From contig NC_089447.1 in NCBI RefSeq assembly GCF_026210795.1, positions 3,412,501 through 3,476,500 of the forward strand: a stretch of DNA of 64,000 nt. The letters run 5' to 3'. Below are positions 23,610 to 34,446 of this stretch, piece after piece; the first letter of the stretch is position 1, and each line of letters starts with the position of its first letter. The position numbers and the translations under genes are program-made. The DNA comes from Rhizophagus irregularis. Lineage: Eukaryota; Glomeromycota; Glomeromycetes; Glomerales; Glomeraceae. Below the pieces are notes generated by a model that saw only the letters and a program-made list of their open reading frames with translations, had not been told where the DNA came from and did not search any database.

Positions 23610-24080
23610 GACTTGCGCACTATTCAAGTAACAGATATCCCCTTCTATATTAAAAAAGATGACATTGTTGTGGCCTTTAAAAGATTTGGCAACATTGACT
23701 CATGTAGAATCCACGCTCATGCTGATTTGAAAGTTCAACAGGCCAGAATCATTTACGATTCTGCAGTCACTATCACACAATTCAATGATCAATGGGCTGT
23801 GTATTGCTATTCTACCTGCCTACGCATCACCCTCTGCCATCTCTCATTGGAACAGAAGAAATCGTGCAGAAAACATGTCGCTCTGCTCACTCAACTCCCA
23901 GCTAACACTAAAGACATTGATTTGACCCCACTTTTCTGGCAATTGAATGCCAAGGCAGTCAATGTTCCATTATCCTTTAACTCCTATAAGCCTAAATGGT
24001 GGGCCTATGTCACCTTTGGTTCTCAAGAATTACTTGACGCTGCGATAGAGAAAACCGTTGCCCTTCAGAATCGGCAATAG
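23610..24080 (+). pseudogene. RRM-like double domain, retroelement ORF1-type or host gene fragment
   Basis: After a CTTTAAG acceptor-like site an open frame of about 156 codons runs to TAG. Residues 3-75 form an RRM-like unit (IQVTDIPFYIKKDDIVVAFKRFGNIDSC as RNP2-loop region, ARIIYDSAVTITQFND as the third strand). Residues about 88-152 form a second one (HVALLTQLPANTKDI, then KWWAYVTFGSQELLDAAI). Many near-identical two-RRM units occur, as far as I recall, in LINE-like or other repeated genes of this fungal group. There is no in-frame ATG at the front (the track of open codons starts at a TTG), so this is an exon or truncated copy. A related broken copy lies at 28348-28490. Confidence 0.55.
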
Positions 24081-27000
24081 ATTTCATTAATAATTATATA
24101 TTATTGGATGATTAAGCTATATAATAGTTTGAAAAAAGAGGATATAAATGCTCACCATTCTTTTAAAATTTTTCACTCTTTATCCTTCTTATCAGAATGG
24201 GTATTAAAATTCTATTACTAAAAGAAATGTTACAAATCTAAAATTGCAAAGAAAAAATGCTTTTATGCTTGTTATATAATTTAATTATTAGAGAATAGTT
24301 AAAAAATAAATGGCTACTTTTCTATGTTTTAATAGTTTTTGAGAAGTTGTTAAAGAAGGGAAGGGCTATGAAAGGCTATAATCTATAGAGCAACAGAAAA
24401 GTAAATGGGATAAATGAATTAAGTACATGTCATCAATAAACTATCAGAAATGATAGACATCCTCATCAACATCATCGTCATCATCATCATCAACAACAAC
24501 GCCAACTATTTTTTCATCCAAGGATGTAAAAATTTCTAGAAGAAGTTCACAATATCTCAAATTTCTTGCAATATACACAATTATTATTAATATGGTGCAG
24601 AGTATTAAAAAAATGATAAATGTGCTTTATCTTTCTCAGAAAACTTATAATTGTAATTTAGTTGTGGAGACTCAACATACTTGGTTATAAGTATAATATT
24701 TAGGCTTTAATATTTTTACACTTTAATTAATTTCATTGAAGTTATTAGTACATCCTTATATACTATAATATGATATAGGAAAAGCAAATATCCAATAGAA
24801 GATTGGAAAAGATGCTTATACAAATATTTCTTGAATGGTTTATAGAACAATTATCAGAGGATTTAAAGAACTGAATTAAAACTCTAAAAGAGTTGGATGA
24901 ATTTATATTAAAAAAAACTTTATTATAGATATTAAAGGATATTAAATTAGACACATTTTTACTGTTTCAACTCACATCCATCTAATAATTTAACAAGACA
25001 ATGGCCCAAAACATAGTGGTTGTTACAATTATAGTTAGATAAATATTATACAAAAATTATTATTTATAATCTTATGGCTTAATGATTTTTAAACTATATC
25101 TTGATTATTATTTGGTACCGTCCAGCTTGTCAATTTCTTCTCTTTATAATAACAAAAGTCCAATGCCTATATTTTCAAGCTTTAAAAACTGCTCAAAAAT
25201 TTAAGATTTGACAAATTGAAGGTGGATATTATATGCAAGATTCTTAAAATACTCTTAGATAGAAAATTTCTAGCTATAGTGGAGTTTATAGCCTTGGTGG
25301 TCCAGTTCTTGAATAGTTTATTATCAGGCGCAGTAAAATTTGTAACAGCTGGATGGTTATATTAATTCATAATTTTAAAATATAATGAATATACATTCTT
25401 ATACTGGCCATTAATTAGATTTAAAAAGCTATAAGCTAAAAATTCTCATGATTTTTCAAACTGTTACAGTTTCATAAGTATACCCTAAAAAAAAATTAAT
25501 ATGAATATTAATAACTAAACAAAGTATTGCTAGTAAAAATTAATATTTAATATAATTAGAGAAACTAGCAACCTTTTATTCTCTGGTTTTTTAACAAAGC
25601 CTTAACGTGCAGTACAAATAGGTCGGATATATATGGAAAGTGGCATTTTTGTCTTCATCCATCACTTCCGTGCCCACTATTGTTTACTGCCATTTTTTTG
25701 TAAATGCTGCACAAATTAATAATAAGAATTTAAATCCTTATCACTATAATTAATAGTAATAATTAATCCAAAAATATAAGATATTGATGAATTTATAGAA
25801 AAAGTTTCACCACAAAATTATTCATTTAATTTCTTTGTTAGCAAAAAAAAAAATAAAGCAATAATCTACTAGTCTGGAGAAAAACTATATAAAGAAGATG
25901 TAAAAGTAATATTATTGATATATTTTTTTAAAGTTTTTTTCCCTACAATTCTATAATGTCAAACAATAAGGATATCTATTAAAAATGATCCTAATATACT
26001 CATGGCGCAGGATTATATTAAGTCACATTTATTACTTACAAAACAGAAGACTCAATTGCATATTTTAACACACAATGGAGTTATCATATCAATAAGGATA
26101 TTGATAGAGTGTTGCTGCAACTATCTAAGTTTCTAAAATATGTATAAATTGATATTTTACTTAGAAAGTATGAAAATAATTATTAGTCAAATGAGAAAAG
26201 AGCAACATAATTGTTATCAATTATATTTAGATAGAATTTATAATTTTCAGTATTGCAATATACTAATTCACAGGATTCTTGTTTTACTGAATAATTTTTT
26301 TGTACTTTATTATAATTAATTAACAGCAAGCATTTAGAAATCAAACTCAAATTACACCTCATATAATGGAAGAATTAGTCACAAAAGAGATAAGCCAAAA
26401 TTGATCAATATGAGTTAACAGTTACAGAAGAACACAGTGAATTGGTAGATAATGAAAAAATCTTTTTATTTTCTTGAAAAACAAAAAAAGAAAATAATAC
26501 TACCTAAATTCATGAATAATTTTAAATATAATGTTAAAATTAGTTATGACCATGAATTCATTGAAACTGGGATAAATGTTTACAAAGGAATTTTATCTTC
26601 AATTTCTTCAATTAATTAAGAAAAAAAAAATAGAATAGAATGAATCACTAATATTTTATTTTTATTTAAGTATGCAAAAAATTAATAGAAAAATCAATTA
26701 GCCAAAATACAAACATAATGATGAGGTGTTAATAAAAATACAATTAAAGTAGAGATAAGCTTATATAACATGAACCAATATAATCTTAAAACATTTGTGA
26801 ACTAAGTGATGAAAGAGGAGACCCAGGAGATAGAGAATTAATTGTTGATGGTGTTAATTTTTGCAAAAGATGACACTTACTAATCTTGGCACAAAAAGGA
26901 AGACATCACTTTTTTATAAGAAAAAAATCTATTTCTTTAGTGTTACAAGTTATTATAAGTAAAAGAAATAATAATTATAATAATATTTGTTTTAATATGA

Positions 27001-28347
27001 AACATCTACTATATAAAGAAGAAATCAATTACATGGAAAGAATCACAAGTCCTACCCTCTCTCTTTCTCAATAATTTTTTTTGTGAACTTTTTGTCCAAT
27101 TGTGTTGTTTTTTTCGTCCAATAGGGGTTGGATGATTTGGACATGCATCTGATTGGGTCAGACCATTTTCACATCCAATAGGGTTTGGATATGCATCTGA
27201 TTGGGGTCAGATTTGATTTTTTTTATAATTTCATCAAATTATTTATGTTAATAATTTTCAAAATTTATGCCACTTTTTTTTATTTCAACTGAATTCTTTG
27301 CTAAATATCCTTGAGTTATTTATATCAATGTTTAATTCAGAAATTATTCTAGAATTCAAATTATTTTACAGAAAAAAAAATCAAAAAAAGTTTGATGGGT
27401 TCAAATTAAAAAAAAAATATCAAAAAAGTCCATTGTTAATGCTGAAATTTTTATTACAAAAAAATCCTTTTACAGAAAAAAATTTTCAGTTAAGCATTTT
27501 ATTGAAAAAAAATATATAAAGTTATAGTATTTAAAGATAGATTTATTATCTTAATATATGTGATTAAATATTCTTGAAACTTTAAGAAAAAAAAAATCAC
27601 TTTTTATTCATTAATTTCAACTGAGCTGAATATAAAAATAGTAATTATTAGGAAGAAAATAATTTTTATAGAGATTAATAATTGTAAATTAAAATCACAT
27701 TACCTCCTTGGAAAAAATTATAGATTTTAAAATTTTTTAATAATCCTGAATTTTTAAGAGGAAAAGAAAATTTGAAACATGAAAAAAAAAGAAAAAAAAA
27801 TCGTATTTTTCATTCTTTTTTTTAAAAAAACAAAATTATCAATTTTTACCTTATCCTCATTTTTCCACTTAAAAAATTGAAAAAAAATGGAATTTCTATT
27901 TCTTACAAAAAATCATAGATTAAAAATATGGAAAATAAAAGAGGAAGATAGAGCAGAACAGGTTTATTAAAAAGGAGAGTAATGTTAATCAAATAATGTA
28001 ATTCAAAATAGTAAAGTTTAAATTGATTCATTTTGTTAAATTCATAATATAACTTTTAAATAATCCAGTGGTTATCAACATTTCTACAAGAATCTTTCAT
28101 GCTTATAAATCTTTCTAATTCCTAATAGATTATAACAAGGACACCATTTTAAAGAAGAAACTTTACCAATTGTATTTGAAAAAGCTATTCTTTTATTTTT
28201 ATATAGAATATAAAAGATGTATTGGTAAAAAGCCTATTCAATTAACAACTTTTTGGTGTATATGGCAGAAGTATATTTTAGAAGTCAAATTCTTTTCTCC
28301 ATAGTGTTTATAATTTTTATGTAATAATATGTGAATCACAAATAAGA
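24081..28347. other. Large gene-poor AT-rich region
   Basis: No gene is supported over about 4.2 kb. A CAT/CAA trinucleotide microsatellite lies at 24458-24503. An imperfect direct repeat with TCCAATAGGGKTTGGAT and GCATCTGATTGGG(G)TCAG lies at 27117-27211. The short open frames at 26886 and 27298 are Lys/Asn/Phe-rich and follow base composition. Confidence 0.5.
24458..24503. repeat. Trinucleotide microsatellite (ATC/CAA)
   Basis: Imperfect repeats of CATCATCAT with CAACAACAAC at the end, about 46 bp. There is no sign that it is part of a coding exon. Confidence 0.8.
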
Positions 28348-28490
28348 AGCTGTTTCTCCCGATATGGCAATATAGCCAAGTGTAATGTCTTTACTAGGAA
28401 AATGTACCAGCATGCAGTCATCATTTTTGACTTCTTTGATGCTATTTTCACCTTTGAAAATGAATGGAGTGGAGATTTAACACAAAAATT
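28348..28490 (+). pseudogene. RRM-like remnant related to 23610-24080
   Basis: One frame reads FSRYGNIAKCNVFTRKMYQH, then AVIIFDFFDAIFTFENEW. It aligns by eye with the first RRM unit at 23613 (FKRFGNIDSC...ARIIYDSAVTITQFNDQW): the same glycine, the same spacing to the hydrophobic strand, and the same final tryptophan. No other part of the gene is readable. Confidence 0.5.
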
Positions 28491-29496
28491 TTGACTGCCA
28501 CAGAAACAAAAGTAAATAATGAATTATCTCCACATTATGAAGTTAACTCTACTTGGATATAAAATGATCATCTCCTTTATTAATTTTTTTTTTTCCAAAA
28601 GAACTTTTTTCATTTTAAAAATGTCCAATAACAATAATAATGACTCTGACGAATACAAAATTATTGAAAGTTAAACCTTTCAAATGCTTCATTTGGAAGT
28701 TCCCTACATCAATCAATAGCTATAAAAAATGATTTACCAAAATGAATGACAAAGTTAATACTATATGTTTTATACGTTAATATTGTTTTTTCAAGTGTGC
28801 TGATATGACTGCTCAACTTACCTATATTAATAACAAAATCATAGTGGCATGTTTAGAATACAGACCTTTATAAGCAAAGTATAATGCAAATATCTATATA
28901 ATTATATTATTACACTGTTAAAGAAAAAATGAAAATAGTTTCATCAGCTAATAATAGCATTTTTACTCATCAAGATATAATAGGTTTGGTCACATTGTCT
29001 CAACACCTTTGCACATAAATATTCATATCAAATAGTAAAAATTGTTGGGAAATTTGCATTAGATGATCTTTTCTATATTTTGATGATGCGAATGAATTTA
29101 TTATATAATATTATGATATTTATATATATATTAGAGGAATTATGCAAGTGAATATCTACCTGAAAGATTACTTAATATAATAGTATATTAGTCAAACTCA
29201 ACTGATTGAATTAACACCAATAACACCGCCATAAGTCCATATGACTTTTAGTGAAAAATTTTGCCTAATTAAGGATGCCATAGAATGATCTAAATGACTC
29301 AGAAATGAAGTCTTGCAGCTCACAAATTTATTTTATCTAGGACAACTTTTGGAAAAATATGCAGAAAATAACACAGTCTGAAGTTATCATGTGCAACAAA
29401 TAGCCACTCATTACCGAATGGTAGCAGTTCAAATTTATTACATATTCTGCACAATTTGCAGAATTTATATAATCAGAATAAACTCAAAAGAATGGG
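28491..29496. other. Intergenic, no gene seen
   Basis: AT-rich sequence without supported features. Confidence 0.4.
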
Positions 29497-30003
29497 ATGG
29501 ATGGAATTAACACCACAATTGCACTAAGAAAAGTACAGTTAAAAGCAGGTTTATCTGAAAATTTATTAACCATGAATCATATACTGCACTTACAAAGCGG
29601 TGGTGAAACAAAACTTTGCTTACTGCTCACTTATGATCTTGGCCTACAACTTACAATAAATCATGTGACAAAAGACTCTTTCACAATTGAAGGACATGGA
29701 GACAAAATACATGATGAATGGATAAAATATTTTCAATTTAATGTTCTTAAAGACATGAAAGACCAACTCTTTAACTTCAAAACAATAATTGACTGATCAG
29801 ATTTAGCAAAAATTGGAAAGTAAAGATAAATTTTTATGTTTAGACAAAAACTCTCTTTCCTTTTTCAACTGCAGCTGATGGTAATGACGTAGATGCTGTA
29901 GCTGATGGTGTAGCTCACAATGGTACAACTGATGATAGTGATATACTTTCCAATGATTCATATAATACTGAAAAAGAAGGTCAGTATAAAGGCACCTGGA
30001 AAT
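29497..30003 (+). pseudogene. Hypothetical protein fragment, two coding blocks
   Basis: The first block, 29497-29796, is a 99-codon frame containing TIALRKVQLKAGLSENLL and HVTKDSFTIEGHGDKIHDEW, ending in TGA. The second, after a CTGCAG acceptor at 29874, reads an acidic Asp/Gly-rich exon (DGNDVDAVADGVAHNG...) ending EGQYKGTWK then TGA at about 30003. The two cannot be joined without passing the first stop, so they form either a broken gene or two fragments. No family is recognised. Confidence 0.3.
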
Positions 30004-31407
30004 GAAAGTCCTATGATTATATTGTTATTGCAAAGCCTTGTTACCTTCTGATTATTACCAAGTATATAAAAGAAGACAAATATATATGGCATTAATCAGA
30101 GGCAAATTGTGACAATAAATGAAATTAAACATGTCCTTGAAAAATATAATATAAAATATTTTAAAATAATAATAACTACAATATGTTTTAAGACAGATGG
30201 GTTAAGAAAATGAAAGTGATGAGGAATAATAATCATCCAGAATACTTAGGGATATGACTTCCAATTTCAGAATCTTTACGATCTCAATCTTTTCCATAAC
30301 GAGACAACTGCATCAAGCAAAGTTTTTAATTTATTCTTTTTGAGCATAGATCATCATAGTCAGTTATATTAATGTCTTTTTTACTTTTTGAACACAAATC
30401 ATTTTACAGTTTATTCTTTTTGATTGAACAAAGCTTATTACACTCTTTTAGGCTTCTTCCTTATTTTATTATTATTATATTTTAATTTTCCTCCATGTAT
30501 ATATATTGATATAGAACAGAAGAGGCTAACAAAGCCTATATAAAAAGGCCAGCTCAAATAAAACATAATAAAAAATTAAAAAAAATGCAATAACAGGAAA
30601 AATAATTGGGGTATGTAAATATAGGATTTAGTATAAAATTAGTAAGTTATAGGTGCCTTAGATGGTTAGTAGATAGAATAACCTAATAGATGTTAGTGTT
30701 ATGTCTATTGTATTTTTTTATTTATATATTGTATGTAATTTAAATTTTAAATTTCATTATAATAAAGGAAAATGGAAAAAAAACTGCGTGATAAGCATTC
30801 ATTAATACCTTATCACAATTGGACTTGCTAGGCAATAAATAACAATTACTGATGAGTATAAACTGCCAGTTGAAAATATTGCAGTATAAGACTGATGGAA
30901 TTATCATAAGAACAAATAAAAGTACTACTTTTTTATAATAAAAGTATTTATATATCAGTTATACTTCACAAAAATTATTAATCTAATTGCCTTTTAGAGC
31001 CTGTACATGTAAAAATTGTATATGATATGTATATGTTGCACATTTTTTGAAAACAAAAACATTAGAAAGTCAAACTTCAAATATAAGTTACAATAATTTA
31101 TAGGTGAAATTTTGGTCTAAAATAGTACCAGAATGTTTAATTTCATTTTAGATTGATTTATAAAGTTTGTCATTTTTATGAGTGAATTATTATAAGAGAT
31201 AACAATCTGAAACTTCAATTATTATTAAACATAAAAAGTATTGCTTGTATTAATAATAGGGTTAAGACAATTTAATATTTAAGTAATTGATTCAAACTAG
31301 AGAAATTATAATAAAATAATTTGATGTTCTGATATGTATCAACATTACAAATAATGAGCTTATATGACTATAATATATGTATATATAAAGGCATGCCAAA
31401 AAATTCT
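30004..31407. other. Intergenic, no gene seen
   Basis: AT-rich sequence; nothing can be supported. Confidence 0.45.
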
Positions 31408-31475
31408 AAGCATAACACAAAGCGTAATCTAATAAAGCACAAAAGCATAACACAAAGCGTAATCTAATAAAAGTA
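31408..31475 (+). repeat. Tandem duplication of ~33 bp in the 5' region of the Uma2-like gene
   Basis: A block beginning AAGCATAACACAAAGCGTAA and ending ATCTAATAAA occurs twice in direct succession, just before the start codon of the Uma2-like gene. It lies in its 5' untranslated region or promoter. Confidence 0.8.
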
Positions 31476-31487
31476 CAACTAAGCAGT

Positions 31488-32652
31488 ATGTCACAAAAGA
31501 GAAAAAGGTCAACAAAAAAGCCATCCAAAATAAAACAATCATCCAGTACTGTAGCAAGAACAAGAAAAAATAATATTGGTAATTAAAATAAGCAATTGGT
31601 GTTTTTGGAAGAACTCTTTTATAAAGAATTCTGTTATTCTGTTCATTTTACTAACCTTTCTTTTACTAACCTTTCTTTCATACTAGTCAATGATTTGAAT
31701 CTTGACGTTGACTATTGCATACTAGTCAATGATTTGAATCTTCAAGATTATTTGGACTTTGACTATTGCTATAGTGTTAACGAACTTGAACTTATTAATA
31801 ATTATCTTAAAATAAATCCCAATTTTGAGCTTGTAAACAGAAAACTAATTCCTGTTTCATATTCTCCAATTGCCATTGATGCTGTTGTACATGAGATCTC
31901 TAGACAGCTAGGTAATTGGAATATTAAAACTAAAAAGGATGGACTTGGAGTTGTAACCACTTCTAAAGGTGGCTTCGATTTTAATGTCACTAATTTACAG
32001 AAGATTCGAGCACCAGATGTTGCTTTTATACCTGAAGGTACTTTCCTTTCACTTGATGAAAAGCAACTTTGGTCCTTTGAAGGTCAACCCTTCAATCCCA
32101 TATTTATTGTTGAAGTTGCTAATCTTAAAAATAGTGAAGTAGAAAAAGAAATTGATAATAGAATTAAAAAGGATTATTTTGCGCATGGTACATCTGTTAA
32201 ATTAGGATGGTTGATTGACCCTATTAATCGTATTATCTGGGTTTATAAAAGGAATAAGCGTGATTCACCCTATCGTTATCAACGTAAATGGGAAGATTTA
32301 GATGCTGGTGATGTTTTACCCGACTTTACTTTACAATTAGAGAGTTTAGAATTAGAGGGGATTGATGATAATATTGGCAAGGTATATTTTCATAATATTT
32401 ATCATTACATATCTTTTTCATTTTGAAATTTATTATTTTATTGATATTTAATGTTTTTTTTTGTAGGATTCAGAAAGTGATTATGAAGAAAAAGAAGAAG
32501 AAGATGATGATGATGAAGATGATGATGATGAAGGCGAAAAAAGAAGGAAAAAAATTAAGAAAAATAAAGCAGCAGAATGTGCTTATTGTGACTTAAGGTT
32601 TAGTACACCCACCAAAATGGCAAAGCATATTAAAAAAAAGCATATAAAATAA
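31488..32652 (+). CDS. Uma2-family (PD-(D/E)XK) nuclease domain fused to acidic linker and C2H2 zinc finger, 323 aa
   Basis: Exons 31488-31578, 31687-32381, 32467-32652, phases agreeing. The N-terminus is very basic (MSQKRKRSTKKPSKIKQS), a likely nuclear signal. The second exon holds a Uma2/DUF820 domain: SPIAIDAVVHEISRQLGNW, then APDVAFIP (metal-binding Asp), FNPIFIVEVANLKN (Glu of ExA/S), the RIKKDYFAHG helix with Lys, and GWLIDPINRIIWVYKR. These are the usual bacterial Uma2 landmarks. The third exon encodes an Asp/Glu run and a finger CAYC-x12-H-x4-H at the C-terminus. The D, E and K positions look intact, so nuclease activity is possible but unproven. Such 'restriction endonuclease' domains are, I believe, known in Glomeromycotina; origin from bacteria is inferred. 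Confidence 0.85.
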
Positions 32653-34004
32653 ATCTATACCTTATTAAGCATCAACAAAAGAAACAAGTAAAGAGACTTG
32701 AAAATATTTCAATTGGAATTCATTTGTAATTAGAATAAACCAGTTAAATTATCTATAACTATAATGTTTAGTAGGAATTTATCTTATTATTATTTTGCAG
32801 AAGTAATGAAATAATTGCAAATAAATTATTATTACAGTATTATTATTATTATATTATTTTTAAATGATGCACTGTGATGTTAACTATATCATAAGGACAT
32901 TATCTCTCAATAACATTCTCATATTAATAATAACCGTCAATAATTCCATGTTTAAAAAATTATTATGTGTACCATAATTAATAATTATTGTAAACATAAT
33001 AACAAGCAAATTAATTTTTTCCATTATTGTTTTAATGTTACCTAAACTAGAACAAATACAATCATAAATAATTAGCCATACTTTATTAACAAATTCTTTT
33101 ACAGATATTTTAAGATTAAATAAGCTAATAACGGCAACAAAATCCGGTATATTAAATCATTTGGTTCTTTAATGCTGATCAAAATCTAATATATCAATTA
33201 AATTTATAAAGTATTGATTAAAGTAGATCCTTAAAAAAGTAATCATATTTCGAAAATAAATAAAAAAAAGCAGTTTCAGATAATATTTTGCATAATAAAT
33301 TGTATAAACGTGATAACGTGGATGATCATTAAACCAATGATTCTGGATCACATGACATATGACCAATCAAACCACGTAATTTTTATATATAGAAACGAAA
33401 AGAATCTCATTTTTACATTCTTGTCTAAATTATTTAACAACTTAAACAGATCCCACTTTAAATAAAATAAAGATATATATATATATATATATTTATTATT
33501 ATTTAGCCTTAATTAAATTATTCAATACAAATAAAATTATGATTAAGATAAATAAATGTTAAAATAAATCAAAAATATTATATTGAGTTTTGTTAACATA
33601 AAATAAGTTATGATTCTTTGCACCTCACTTAATTTAAGCATAGTTCTCCATAGTTCTCTCTAATAGATAACTATTATTTACACCATATCTAACGTCTAAC
33701 GCTAAAAAAATATATATATATATAAATTAAATAATTTATTAAAAAAAGAACAAACTACGAAAAAAAAAAATTAAAAACATAACAACTAAAGGCTCTTACC
33801 ACTTTTACTTGATCTCATATTAATTAATTTTCGTCCCTACTTTTAAAAATACATAAAAAAAAAAATTTTGTCATCGATTATGATAATATCAAAAAATTTT
33901 TTCTGAAATATAATTTTTTAGACGAATACATATTACACATCTTAAAATAATTCTTATTATTTTAGAATAGATCAAAGAACAACTTTCCTTGTGATAATTT
34001 TATA
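32653..34004. other. Intergenic, possible orphan promoter
   Basis: No gene is supported. A TTTTTATATATAG box with an upstream ATCACATGACATATG stretch at 33345-33410 looks like a promoter, but no coding exon follows on either strand. A (TA)n run lies at 33474-33491. Confidence 0.35.
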
Positions 34005-34178
34005 ATGGTTCCTATTCTTTCCTCAGTTTGTTGTTTTATTGTAAGCAACGAAAGGAAGTGTGGGTCTGCGGGCTTAAAATTGATCGACATGCACGAATTG
34101 TACGATCAATGTCAGCATACTAAATTCAAGATACATGTTATCATGCAATGGAGAAAAAAAAAAATCGTACAAAATTAA
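34005..34178 (+). CDS. Small ORF of 57 aa, uncertain
   Basis: ATG at 34005 opens 57 codons, including NERKCGSAGLKLIDMHELYD, with four cysteines, ending after a lysine run. It is GC-richer than its flanks. There is no recognised domain and no clear introns. It could be a gene fragment or an upstream exon unrelated to the kinase at 34447. Confidence 0.2.
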   Translation: MVPILSSVCCFIVSNERKCGSAGLKLIDMHELYDQCQHTKFKIHVIMQWRKKKIVQN

Positions 34179-34446
34179 TCAGCACATGTACATGCTTATT
34201 CTACTGCAACTTAATTAAAGAAATTTTTTAAGTTTTATTATTTACAATGAAATCTTAAAAATTTTTTACAATGATTTTATAGATGATCTACAATTACCAT
34301 TATTTCCATTTTTAATTACCGGTTTTCCCACGGAAATATATTCTCAAGTTCCGAATAATATTTACTAATATGGCTAATATGGGTTAGGTTAATTTCCGAA
34401 ATAAATAAGTATTGTCGTATGTTTTTCAAACTAAAACTTTTGTACA

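Noticed and set aside
26886-27519. Open frames of 62 and 73 codons
   Set aside because: Lys/Asn/Phe-rich and in A-run sequence; no intron borders or domain.
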